Source: Caprimulgus europaeus
Taxonomy: Eukaryota > Chordata > Aves > Caprimulgiformes > Caprimulgidae
DNA length: 64,000 nucleotides
Reading direction: 5' to 3'
Assembly: GCA_907165065.1 (NCBI GenBank)
Contig: OU015530.1
Coordinates: forward strand, 46,688,965 to 46,752,964
The first letter of the stretch is position 1. Each line of letters opens with the position of its first letter. This document shows, piece by piece, positions 13,441 to 25,100 of the stretch. A program made the position numbers and the translations under genes. The notes beneath the pieces were generated by a model that was not told the DNA's origin, did not search any database, and saw only the letters and a list, made by a program, of their open reading frames with translations.

Positions 13441-14029
13441 AGAAAAGCTGCACGACTGCGTGCAACAGCCGTCTGTAACCCACTATTTTTCATATTCTTT
13501 CAGCTTGTTCAAATCTGTGCAGATTTTTTTCTGTGATGGCCATGGTCAGATCCTTACATGAAAATCAGTTCTTTTGCCATATGTAGAGACTTTTCAGGCT
13601 ATCAGGAGAAAAAAAAAAATCACAATATATATTGTATTACTTACATCTGAAACAGTGTAATAGAAAAATCTTCCATATACATCTCATACTAAACCACATG
13701 CTTGAAGTGTGGTAAAGCTGCAAGTACGTAAAGCCATGCTCTTACATATCCTTATGAGAAGCTATTGTCCCATTTTGTCTCAATGGCATAATTTACGGGA
13801 GTGGCGATATCTCAGGTGAGAAAGATAAAAATTTTAAAACACTCAGTACTGAGGAATATTTTGAAGGACTTCATAAATGCTTAAAACTGCTAGATAGATG
13901 GTGCTGTCCTTGCTCTGCAATTACTCAAGAAAAAGGCATAGCTGCGTTGCTCAACAAGAATTTTGCTTTAAAAACGAATTGTGATTAGAGGATAGGATAG
14001 AAGTAAGTACTTTTCATGTCAGGTTAAAT
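13441..14029. other. No gene seen
   Basis: AT-rich sequence after the GC-rich block, with an A-run near 13,609-13,618 and no supported feature. Confidence 0.5.
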
Positions 14030-14200
14030 CAATAAGGCGTTCACATCTGGAATATTGCATTCATTTTATTTGTAGTCTGTCTTAAAGTTCAGGAACAAGA
14101 GGCAGTTTATGAGGCACATGAGGAAGAACAAAAGGAAGGATTGTCTAGTTTAAAGAGGAAACTAACAAAAAGAAGAGAAGATAAAGGTATATAAAGAACA
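14030..14200 (+). mobile_element. Old CR1-like LINE relic (RT C-terminal part)
   Basis: At 14,043-14,057 the plus strand reads His-Leu-Glu-Tyr-Cys followed by Ile-His-Phe. This is the signature (HLEYCVQFW in younger CR1 copies of this window) found just after the RT domain of CR1 ORF2. The flanking bases decay quickly and carry stops. The later reading GATAAAGGTATATAA could correspond to the INVYKY segment. The copy is too diverged for exact ends; I infer an ancient CR1 or L3-like insertion rather than a gene. Confidence 0.45.
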
Positions 14201-17200
14201 TTGGAGAATGTTACTTAGGAAGCATTGTAACCCTTTGACAGACTTTATTTTATGGAATTTCAAAGCAATAAGTTATTAACACATGTAACAAGAACAACCA
14301 TAAAAGACATAAAATTGGATTAAAAACCCATCTACCTATGTTTCAGGACATACCTCAGACTATCTAGAGGTGTCAGGAAGTTCTCCTATTTTTTAAGTTA
14401 TCTTTTAAATTCTTAACATGGAACTGATTACAATCTTTTATTATGTATGTATATATGTATGTTAGTAGAGAGTGATCCAAGATAACGGAAAGTTGTATAT
14501 CACCTTAGTGATTTAGGGCATTTCACAAAGAATTTGAATTCTAAGTTTCTTTTCTGCTTTCCTGTTTCTCTTTGAATCATAGCAATTTTTCTTGGATCAA
14601 GTATTAAATTAAAAAGAAAGGAAAAAAATAGTTAAAAGAACCCTAAACCAACTAGGTAGCCCTTTAATTTTATCCTCACTTATATAAAATATAGGATTGT
14701 AATAACTATGTTATACTCAAAGGATTTCTTTTAGTCTAAGAACAGAAGCACTAAACAGTATTTGATGCATCCCCATATGAAAGACATGCTATTGAATTAG
14801 CTATGCAATTCAGTGACACTGAAAAGAAAGACAAGAAAAAAGATGACAAGTCTTGTCAGGGCTTCTCTAGTGACAAGGGCTTTCTCTCCCTGAGGAGATG
14901 AAGACATAAAGGAGATGCTGGTGAAGACATTTTCCACATGACTTTATTAATACATTTAATGGCTGATCAGAGAACATAATAGTGTGCTAAACTGTATTAG
15001 AGTCAAGAAAAATACTTATGAACTTTTTCCATCCCAATATCTGTTAAATGCAGGTGCAAATAAAATCCACAATAAAATATTTACATAGCTGTTCCAAGGT
15101 AACCTATCTCGTCTATTGTGGCTTCTGGTCATTTTGATGGTGGTATTGGAATTTTGGGGGTGAAAGGGTTGGGGTTACTTTCACTAGAAGCATACAAGAG
15201 CCTGCAGCCAAAACCAATGTTTGCTTGGTAAAAATGCATGGAAAGGGATAGTTTCTCCCTTGACACATCTAGTGTTTAAGAAGGCATCTGAGTGCGAGGA
15301 AAAGAAAGGAGGCACTAAAGAGGGTCACAAAACAAGTCAGCAGCAAATATGTGAAGAGAAGCCAAGTGTCATGCCATCAACCCTGGGGCCTCTAGGCAAG
15401 AACAGCTTATTTGGGAAATTCATTGATACCTATGTAATTTTTCACAAAATACACTCAACCAAAATAATATTTTTCTCTAATTCTTTTAGGCCAATCAGGC
15501 ATGCCAAGATACTTCATGACTTGAGACTGTAACAGAGTGCTGCAGCTGCCAGGAAAGTGTGTATGTGTTGGTGAGAGTGGGGACAGTTAGTGTTCTCCTG
15601 TAGGAATATGAAAGACTTTGCATGACTGTAGCTTCTCGCCTTGACTGCCGATCCATCCTGTAATCTGCTCTTTGAGTAACCATGTCTTCTGCTGTTATAT
15701 TGCTTATTATACATCTCCTGCCTTGGGTATTAAAGTTTTGGTTTGGACAGGTGTTCATGTAATCAATAGCCAGAGAAACACAAATGTGGTAACCCAGGAA
15801 GAATTTTGGTTCATTTTCATTAAATAAACTATTGCATACCTTGTGGAAGGGAAGTAGGACTTTTTTTCACTACTGGACTTCCTCCATTATTTCTAAATTG
15901 TTCCAGACAAAAACTTGCAGCTGGGAGTGCATGGGAAACTCCTGTTGAAGTCAATAGGAGATTTGATTGTGATCGCTACATGACCCAATAAGTATGCAAT
16001 ATAATTGTGTTCTGGTTTTAATTAGATGCAGACAGCCAGTTTACAAAATAAATAGCAATTCCAATGACAGAGGTTTTTACCCATCCAGAGCAAAACTAAA
16101 GCCAAGTTTTCAAATGTGTTTTATGTCTTTGCTTTTACCTCTCGAATTTCTCACTAGTCAAAAATAAAGTGCCATATTTCATGTGTTGTGTACTTCCAAC
16201 TGTGACCCAAAGAATGAACATGAAGTCATGAGCAAGTCTCTTCATAAATGCTTCTTTCTCTTTGATTCTATGATTCAATAAATAGTTTATCTGGTCACTC
16301 GACATATATTCTTTAAATCTTTAGACATTAACCCATTGACCCTCTTACTCCTATAAAATTAATAGAAAATTAGAGGAAGAGTGTGTTGTTTTCTCAAGAT
16401 ATTGTAAGAATATAAGATCTCATTCTAAGTCTTAAACTCAAGATGCTACTGATATTGTTGCTATAGAGCATGAGTCAATGAATGTTTTCATTTATTATGC
16501 ATTGTGTTTTTCTTATGCAATAATTTGATGCAGGATATGGTTTATATACCAATCTTATTACACGTAAGTGCTGACTGTATTGTAATTTATATGATATAAG
16601 TTTCTCTAGTACTGTAAAAAAATAGTTTAATTGACCAACTGCTCCAATAAAACAGTGATCTTTTTATCTTCATCTGAATATTTTGCAAATGTTTACCCTG
16701 TCTTTTGCCTTGCCTGTTTTGAAGTTGACATAGTTAAAAATTATGGAATTATAAATTCAACAGTAATGTCACTAAGGGTCTAGATTACTTTAATTAAAAT
16801 AATTTAGAGCTTTTCATCTTCAAGGATCTCAAACTAATACATGCTATTCATATATTTACATCTTGCCAACACTGTTCTCATCAAAGCTTGTGACAGTATT
16901 TTCTTTGATGTCAAAAATTGCAGTGTTGGTCTTCCAGATTCTCAAAACAAACATGTGGAAGAGAGGAGGGTGACCAAGGATGACCAGGTATGAGGAGATG
17001 TATTTGTAATGGAAGGATCAGAAGTGCATCGTGAGATTTTTTTTCCAAAAAAACCCTTAAACAACCTATTATAGAGGCTAAATAAAGGATTTAAGAGCAA
17101 GGTAACCACTGGTTAATCCTGTTTTTGCTGTAGTCTCATAATTCTTAGGAATCAACAGCTAAATTCCTTCCTGACCCAAAGACTTTTTCTTCCTTCTTAT

Positions 17201-17687
17201 ATTAATATCCACTAATGAATATGTTCACCACTAAACTGTTCAGTTCTTTTCTGAACACATTATACTCTTCTCCTCAATAACAATCTTAGCAACAAACTGC
17301 TATGCAGTAATGCAGCATGGAAAAGTATTTCTTTGCTTTTTTTTGTGTTGACTTTGAGGAGACAGATCTGGGAAAATAATCCCACATGTACTCTTATGTA
17401 AAAGTACGATAATTGTATCTTTGCACCTTAACTTTATATCATAATCTTTTTCCTCTTTACAAGATTTGAAGAAAAGAGTAGAGCTCAACATGAAAATGGT
17501 GATAAATCCTTACTGTAGCTTCTGTCATGAATACTGCAAGTAAGGAATGCTGGCTCAGATTGCAAAACTGTGAAGTAAAATCAGAAAAAGACAAACCACA
17601 CTGGTGGCATATGTATCTTCATCCAACAAACAACTTAAAAACATGATTTATGCAAGTTTGAAGTGAGTTTGATTCAGAAAATCAGCA
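14201..17687. other. No gene; possible old amniote repeat traces
   Basis: No supported gene. A 103-codon opening at 15,221-15,532 and overlapping minus-strand openings at 15,495-15,758 have no recognisable motif. At 15,936-15,960 the words AACTCC...GAAGTCAATAGGAG resemble a motif frequent in old amniote repeats (see separate entry). The rest is AT-rich non-coding DNA. Confidence 0.5.
15936..15960 (+). repeat. Possible ancient amniote repeat core (GAAGTCAATRGGAG)
   Basis: The segment ending GAAGTCAATAGGAG resembles the CCATTGAAGTCAATGGGAG motif that recurs in old dispersed amniote repeats. A second, weaker copy lies at 57,205-57,230 (CTTCCACAGAAGTCAGTGAG). Recognition is from memory of the motif. 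The match is short, so this is a weak call. Confidence 0.25.
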
Positions 17688-18763
17688 AATCACAGAATCA
17701 CAGAATCACAGAATAGTAGGGATTGGAAGGGACCTCGAAAGATCATCTAGTCCAATCCCCCTGCCGGAGCAGGAACACCTAGATGAGTTCGCACAGGAAG
17801 GCGTCCAGGCGGGTCTTGAATGTCTCCAGAGAAGGAGACTCCACAACCTCCCTGGGCAGCCTGTTCCAGTGCTCTGTCACCCTTACTGTAAAGAAGTTCT
17901 TCCTCAAATTTAAGCGGAACCTCCTGTGTTCCAGCTTACACCCATTGCCCCTTGTCCTATCATTGGTCATCACTGCAAAGAGCCTGGCCCCATCCTCCTG
18001 ACACTCACCATTCAAATATTTATAAACATTAATCAGGTCCCCCCTCAGCCTCCTCTTCTCCAAGCTAAAGAGCCCCAGCTCCCTCAGCCTTTCCTCATAA
18101 GGGAGATGTTCCACTCCCTTAATCATTTTGGTGGCTCTTCGCTGGACTCTCTCAAGCAGCTCCCTGTCCTTCTTGAACTGTGGGGCCCAGAACTGGACAC
18201 AATATTCCAGATGTGGCCTCACCAGGGCAGAGTAAAGGGGAAGAAGAACCTCTCTTGACCTACTGACTACACCCCTTCTAATGCACCCCAGGATGCCATT
18301 GGCCTTCCTGGCCACAAGGGCACAGTGCTGGCTCATGGTCATCCTGCTGTCCACCAGGACTCCCAGATCCCTTTCCCCTTCACTGCTCTCTAGGAGATCA
18401 TTTCCTAACCTATACTGGAACCTGGGATTGTTCCTGCCCAGGTGCAACACCCTACACTTGCCCTTATTATATTTCATCAAGTTTTTCCCTGCCCAGCTCT
18501 CCAGCCTGTCCAGGTCTCTCTGGATGGCAGCACAGCCTTCTGGAGTGTCAGCCACTCCTCCCAGCTTGGTATCATCAGCAAACTTGCTGACAGTGCACTC
18601 AATTCCCTCATCCAGGTCATTTATGAATATATTGAATAATACTGGTCCTAGTACTGACCCCTGAGGGACTCCACTAGACACAGGTCTCCAACTCGACTCC
18701 GCCCCATTGACCACTACTCTCTGGCTTCTTCCCACCAGCCAGTTAATAATCCATCTCACTACC
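17688..18763 (-). mobile_element. CR1 LINE, 5'-truncated, young
   Basis: About 1.08 kb of CR1 on the minus strand. The 3' end lies at the low coordinate: three CACAGAAT-type octamer copies (17,688-17,713) followed by the diagnostic GGGATTGGAAGGGACCTC and GATCATCTAGTCCAATCCCC blocks read on the plus strand. The retained part is the RT domain from just after motif A, the ORF2 C-terminus and a short 3' UTR of about 90 bp. The 5' end near 18,763 is defined by loss of CR1 coding similarity (Val-Val-Arg-Trp is the first recognisable stretch) and by a fold-back inverted repeat. An unbroken frame over about 327 codons suggests a recent insertion. 5' truncation is normal for LINEs copied by target-primed reverse transcription. 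I see no clear target-site duplication. Confidence 0.95.
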
Positions 18764-18765
18764 TG
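17779..18765 (-). pseudogene. CR1 ORF2 C-terminal fragment (reverse transcriptase)
   Basis: ORF2 of CR1 encodes an endonuclease-reverse transcriptase that nicks target DNA and copies CR1 RNA at the nick. Only the C-terminal 327 or so residues remain. Visible motifs are [16 protein letters not shown] (RT motif B region), the catalytic FADD box (18,571-18,582), the motif after it (HLGRNNP), the conserved [11 protein letters not shown] segment, and the terminal region with HWNRLP and FKTRLDAFL. The open frame runs upstream to 18,837, but those first 25 or so codons are flanking DNA, not CR1. The endonuclease, RT fingers and motif A are missing, so the product cannot function even though no stop or frameshift interrupts the fragment. 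There is no promoter or native start codon. Confidence 0.93.
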
Positions 18766-18778
18766 AGATGGATTATTA
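18744..18778. repeat. 15-bp perfect inverted repeat at CR1 5' junction
   Basis: The arms 18,744-18,758 (TAATAATCCATCTCA) and 18,764-18,778 (TGAGATGGATTATTA) are exact reverse complements around a 5-base loop. The first arm is CR1 sequence (coding for the RWI-I segment). The second is an inverted copy of it placed where host DNA should begin. This looks like a fold-back of the nascent cDNA or a second-strand priming event during integration. Confidence 0.85.
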
Positions 18779-18779
18779 T

Positions 18780-18823
18780 GGAGATAATATGGTGGTGCAT
18801 AGGAGATAATATGGTGGTGCATT
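18780..18823. repeat. 22-bp tandem duplication next to CR1 5' end
   Basis: The unit GGAGATAATATGGTGGTGCA plus two bases occurs twice in a row (18,780-18,801 and 18,802-18,823, differing only in the last bases). It abuts the fold-back repeat, so it may have arisen in the same insertion or repair event, or by later replication slippage. Confidence 0.85.
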
Positions 18824-21439
18824 GCCTTTGACAACATAATTTAGCCTCTCAGTTCACTGATGAGAAAGAACTTAAGTTACATATTTGCTATAATGAAGAA
18901 TTACAATAATTTTTAAATTCATAATGGCCTCGTTACTGATCAGAGGCACATCCAAAATTACATTATTCATTTTTCACAGTTCTTAACTCCATATCCCTGT
19001 TGACATATCTAGCAGTTGTGGAAGGAAATGAAAAGATAGAGTGAAATCCTCATTACCTATCTGAATAGGGTTGGTAGAGTCCTTTCTTCTATTCAAGCAA
19101 TTAAATACTGTCCCAGTGGGTGAAGGTACCAGAAAAGATTGGACATCTGATTCTCCTTTAAACTCTGAATCTCCTCTTCTGGTATAAATCAGAAGCAACT
19201 TTATCAAAGAATCTTGAGAAGACCATCTTACACTTTGTCTGTATATATACCTGTTTCTAATAATATAAGTATTAATTTTTTTATACTATACTTGAGTAAA
19301 ATCCTCCATTTTGTATTATTGATTGAGATGATCAGTTGCTTTCCATCTGTATGAAAGATGGTTGCAGTTCCATGGTATTATCTATTCGTAGAAGGTAGAG
19401 CTCTTTGAGTTGAAAGAATTTTTAGCAATCTAAATATATACTACGATAAATAGCACAGCCATATCTTTCATTACTAATGAAAGGATGGTATAGAAAAAAT
19501 TAATTAGAGATTAAATATTCTGGAAATTGCTACTCTATATTTCTTCTAATGATACCAAATATGATATTTAGTAATAAATTTACCTCTCACAGAACAAGTT
19601 GGAAAAAAAATACTTGTAGCATGAACACATTTAGCATATACTTTTATCCTTACAGCCCTGTTTAATAAAAATTTGAGGCTAGCACAAATGACACAATCCT
19701 ACAGATGTAGCTCTAACACAGTATGTGGTTTATATTGAGCCATTAGTGCTATTAAAGCACATTAACATTAAGTAGAGTAATAACATGAACTGTGCCTCCT
19801 GCATTACTGAAATGCTTCTCTCCTTAATACTTTTATTGGGGAATTCTGTATGATTTATTACAGTGGAGCAGCACTAATTTCAGTATTGCATGGCTGAGCA
19901 CTTGGGCCTCATTTGTGTTAGTTGTAAGTCTCTGAATGAAATTTGGTTTGATTAGATACCTGTCTTTGCTTAAACAGATAAGTTAATCCAAATCATGAAA
20001 GCACCCACTATCACTTTACCAGATTGCAATCCGAATAGATACTTTATTACTGCTGTACTGAATGTTTTTAGATTAATAATTCTGAAAAATTACTGGAATA
20101 CTTGTAACTGATTAGGTTCTTTGCTTCATATGTTTTTTGCGTTTTGTTGTTCAGTTGGTTTTTTTTAAGAAAGCTTGTGACTGATACCAAGAACAGGAAA
20201 AACTGTGTTTAAATAATTTCCCTAAAGAAGCTTAGCAGAGAAGTGGCAGCATCAGAATCAGAATTCCCCAAATTTCAGCTCAATCCTTATTCAGTGCTGT
20301 AGATATTGTTTTCAGTGGTGTATCTGCCCCTTTTATAGTTGAGCTTTATGATAAATATTGAGATCAGTAAACTTTCTACAGAGTGTTTGGTCTTTCCTTG
20401 AGAACTTTAATATTAGTCATTTTTTTCTGAAGTACTGTTGAATGTCTCAGATAAACTACTGAGAGATAACAGTATATTATATCTGACTAATGGAAAATCT
20501 TTTCATCCATAAAGGTCATGGTACTTTCTTTTTCTGTTAATAAAGCCTCATGTCCAGCTCTAGCAACGGTGTAGCTGATACGTTCTTACTTTATCAGAGA
20601 ATAATTGCATTACAAAATTGGAAAATATTCAGTTGCTTTCCCTTTCAACACTGGACTGAACTCAAAGGCAGAGAGTAAAATGGTTCTCAGTGAATCAATA
20701 TTCAGTGCCAAGGATAAAATGTCTCTAAGATTTATTTTTAAAAGTAGAGCTTCTATGTAGTTTCTAATATATCTTGGGCTATCCTGGCAAACCTTTGGGT
20801 GTATATGGCATGCTATTGATTTAATTGAGACCGCAAATGGAAACAGGCCTTCCTATGTCCAGCCCTTGTTCTGTGTTGGTCTTTCACTTAAAGACAACTG
20901 TATCGAGCACCGTGTTTTAAAGAACAACATAACATATAACAAGAATTATACTTTATCTGCCCCTTCTGTTTATCAGGAAGGAAGTTTCCCTCCATAGTTT
21001 AAAGGGTAACCAAAGACCAAGTTCCTCTCATTGCTGTTGTTTATATAGAATTTGGTAATTATTTCACATAAACTCAGAACTCTGATGTTCTAAATATGTG
21101 AGACTTTATATCAGAACTTGAAGATATAAAAAGTTAAGCATAATGTTAAAGGGAAAGCAAAAGTCATCCAAAAGGAGCTTACCAACAATAGGTCATGGCA
21201 GGGTTTTTTGGGAAAAAAAGAAAAGAAAACCAAACAAAACATAACAAACAAACCAAAAATGAACAAATATGCAAAAAAAACCCCAACCTAATGTATCCTT
21301 ACGCAATGAATGCAGCAGTTTTCTTCTACTCAGACTTCTGTAAGCAGTTCAGATATGCCGCATAGAAAACTATTAACTGATCTAAAGAATATTCGATTTA
21401 AGGAAGAATTATAAGGTAGGTGGGGAACCAAGAAAAAAG
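18824..21439. other. AT-rich stretch without a recognisable gene
   Basis: No supported gene or repeat family. An A-rich, C-interrupted tract (AAAC/CAAAC words) is at about 21,213-21,288. Reading frames are short and featureless. Confidence 0.5.
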
Positions 21440-22130
21440 AAGATGGCATTAGGAGTATTGAAAGGAGAAGCATCAGGTTGGAGAGCAGATGCTAGCTGAG
21501 TTCCTCAAGGAACAGGTTTTTGTTTCATTAATTATTTCACATAGATATTAAAAGCAACCTGAGGAAAGTCAATGGTATCATAAAGCAGGGAGCAATGTCA
21601 GTATCAGAGAGAATTGAGACTATATATGCAGAACATGCCAGACAACCCCAAAGACTTATGCAAAATGCTAGGTCATGCACTTGGCAGAATTTTATGTTAC
21701 CTCCTGTACATTGAATATAAATGAGAAAGAGGAGGATGGGTTAATAACAAGATGTAGCTATGAAATACGATGTAGCTACAAAAAAGGCAAATGCAGAATA
21801 ATCTCTAGGATGACACCAGGAAGCTTGTAAGGCATCTTTTGGGTGGGAGAATTGTTCCCTTTTATGATTACAGGTAGAAAAAATGTTCATGCTAATTTAA
21901 AGGACTTTGTGAGACTTCACCTGAATCGCTGTTTTTTTTGTTCTGGTTATGCATACTTAAGAATAAAGAGCTCCGTCTGAAACTTGTACTTATAGTCTAC
22001 TTGTGATTTACTCTTGGATCAGAAGTGAAAAACATCTTCGAACAAACTAATGAAGCCTGACCTGTTTGATTATCTAAAGCAAATTTAAAAGTGTGCTGTC
22101 TTGCTGTAATTTACAGAAGATGCTATGTAA
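21440..22130 (+). mobile_element. Ancient CR1/L3-like LINE copy, heavily decayed
   Basis: ORF2-like peptide fragments occur in the right order on the plus strand, across stops and frame changes. Val-Pro-Gln-Gly-Thr at about 21,500-21,514 matches the GVPQGS motif. Next come GHALGR-like residues near 21,670-21,690 (HLGR in young copies), Lys-Lys-Ala-Asn near 21,781 (KKANGILG), and GAGACTTCACCTGAATCGCTG with TTCTGGTTATGCATACTTAA at 21,910-21,960 ([18 protein letters not shown]). The collinear order over about 500 bp makes chance unlikely. No FADD box is readable. Divergence is far higher than in the copies at 17.7 and 41.9 kb, so the insertion is old. Ends are approximate. Confidence 0.6.
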
Positions 22131-25100
22131 ATAAAGGAAGTATTCAAGTTGGTGCAACAGTAAGTGGAAACAAGTATGGATATATTGTAAGGTAGAATCT
22201 AGAAACATTCATATCAGTTACAGCAATTGACCAACCCGTGTCTCTTAAGTTGCATGCAAGTAACAAGAAGTTCAAGTGTAGCTTTCTGCTGGAGCTATAA
22301 CATATGATGTACAACAAGGCTATTCTGCTGTAATAGCTGCTTAATACTCCAAATCCTTAATTGCCCATTGCAGTAAGACAGCAGGAACCAATGAATCCAG
22401 CACTGCAATGACCTCACTGTGTGCCCAGCCAAGCTCCAGCTCACTAATAGGAGCTGTTTTTCTTTGGCCTGTGAACAGGCTTAGAATATCTTCTCCCCAA
22501 AGGTTTCTGACATATGTGGGGCAAGAGAGTTATGATAAGCTTACACAGTCTTAAAACCAGGAAGTCTTATGTCTTTTGGGACCTATTGTAGTGAACCGAA
22601 ATGTATAAACATTACCTGATACTGAGCTAAGTTGTATATGTGGTTTGCTGTTCTTAAGCAGTGGTATAACAGACTGCAAGCATGACAAACGGGTTAATTC
22701 AGAAATAGAGGAAAAAATATTTGGGGGTCTGACTTGTATCAGTCATAGAAAGTATATCATGTGATGATAATGCACATGCAAGCAGGGAAAATTCCAATCT
22801 ACTATTTGAAGTTAAGTGGAGTAATGTCTAAAAAAAAATATACTAATATGAATTAGAGCTGTAGTATTAAACCAGGCTTTAGTATTTGAATAAGGTAATA
22901 AACCAATCCATAAGGAATTGCTAATAACATGTGAAGAGGACTTTGCATTTTCCTTATTTGGACTACTGAATTATTTGACTCTTCTATATATTATTTGCTG
23001 TCTATATATTTATTATCTGTGTTTTGTTGCTTCCTATTCCTTATTCTATTAATAACCAAGCTAAGTGACAGCTATGGTGTACACTCAATTCTGTTGTTGA
23101 AAGGATCCGATTGAAAGCCCTTATTCATGCAAGAGACCTTCTGCAGAAGGCTGAACACCTAACTTTTAAATAGCTAAATATAACTCTGATCCTGATTGAC
23201 TGTTGGGAATGTTTACATTCTAGAAATAGCAAAAAAAAAAACAAGGAAAGAGAAAAGTATATGGAGAGAAATATGATTTAAGCCAATGTGATGATAGCTT
23301 TTTAAAGCAATATATATTTTTACCTTTCATTTTTTCCAATATAGTTTAACTTTTAAGCATTTTTTAAAAATTTTTCCTGGGTGCAACAGAGCACTTGATT
23401 ATATTGTTATCCTCTAAGCTTCAGAAAAAAGAAAAAGAGCAAAGTAATGAATATCTGCCAGTAGTTACACCTACTTTTAATAAGCAACCCAAAACCTATC
23501 AAAATAGTAAAAGAAGCCTTATGAAACAAACAGGGATCTGCCATTTTAAAGCATTCTAGTTTGAGCTATTCCACATCACATTAAAAAGAGGCCTATACAG
23601 TCCTGATCTCACTAGCCTGCAGACCACTGAATGTAGTTCATTGCAACTTTTCATACCTTTTGAAGAATTACAGGTCCCCATCCAGAGCTCAATGGGTAAA
23701 ATCATCTCCTTCATCGATTGTAGGTTTTGCTCACTCTTCAGGTTCATCTTGCTAACCTTTTACAGTAACCTACCCCAATAGCCCCACCCACAGCCAATCC
23801 TCTCTGTAAAGTCAATCAAAAGTCATTATTTATTGCAGGACCATACCTACCACATGCCCCCCACACCTGGGGCAGGGAAGGAACCCAAGGAACAGAGGAT
23901 ACTATCTGATGTATAAACAGACTCTTACAGCAAACTGGCATTCCAGTAATGAGGCAGAGATGCCCACTATATGTAGCCCAGCAAAATCTTGGCTAGCCTG
24001 AATACTACTAATTGTTATAAAGTTTGTTGCCTTGTAACTGCAATACAACTCACGTCCTAGACAATTTTTTAATGTCTACAAAACAATAATGAAAGAAAAA
24101 AAGTAGGGAAAACAGTTTTCTTACAGTTATAAAAGCTGCCCCTTAGTTTTTACCCAGCTGTCAAATCTATCAAATTTACCTTAAAGTAAATGTCTCTAAT
24201 ATCTGTAAAAAATGTAATAAATACAAGAGAGATGTCATTAGAGAAGAAGGAAAAGCACATTTGCCGACTATTTCATTTTTTCCTCATCCACTCTTCATAA
24301 GTGAAAAAAGCTAATATCTTGAAAGCTTATGAGCTGAATGTCTGTATCCCATCATGAGTGCTGTTATTGATTCTGCTCAGTAGCAAAGTGAGTGAAGCAA
24401 AGCAAGGATTCGAATGTAAAACAGGTGAAATAGCTTTTGACATCTACTTCACAGTTTATTTTACACTGCTTCAAAAGTAGCTGGGTCTCTAATGCCATTA
24501 GCGCTGTTTAGATGAATGGGCACTGCAACAGCAGATGGAATTCTCTGATGACAAATACAAGGTAATGAACACAGGAAGGAATAATTTGAACTGCTTACAC
24601 ACATTACTAGGTTGTAAATTAACTCTAAGCAATTACTCAGGAAAAAACAATGGGCATCACATTAGCCAGTATACTGTAGGTGCTAAAAAAAGGAAGTAAA
24701 ATGTTGATATGTATCAGAAAAGAAATGGAAAATAATTTAGCTACTTGCTTATGGGTTTGTATTGTTCCTAGTCACCATGATATTTGTGAATCTTCCATGC
24801 AATGTCATTAATACTAAGAAATATCTGTGGAATAAAATGCAGTTTCTAATGTTTTATTATATGTTTGGGCTTCAAGTGTTTGTGTGTGTTTGTGTTAGTG
24901 CTTATTCACATGCGTATTATGCTTCCCTCGCAGTTATTTTACAATGAAATAAAGGATAAAAATATCACTCCCTATCAATCTTTGGTTAGTATGCCATATG
25001 CTGTGATTATACCATATAAATCAGGAATACACCTCAGTTTTATTTGACTGGTACATGTTTATACAAGAACTAAGTAGCAAACCTGTTGCAAGAGACAATC

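Noticed and set aside
13122..13536. Overlapping openings of 60-92 codons in the GC-rich block as an exon
   Set aside because: All frames are unusually open because stops are rare in GC-rich DNA; no motif or convincing splice pair was seen.
16225..16290. MIR-like or CR1-tail-like words (GCAAGTCTCTTCATAAATGC, GATTCTATGATTC)
   Set aside because: The matches are short, in conflicting orientations, and do not extend into flanking parts of either family.
17783..18664. Plus-strand openings of 65-127 codons across the 17.7-kb CR1
   Set aside because: They are antisense shadows of the CR1 reverse transcriptase frame.
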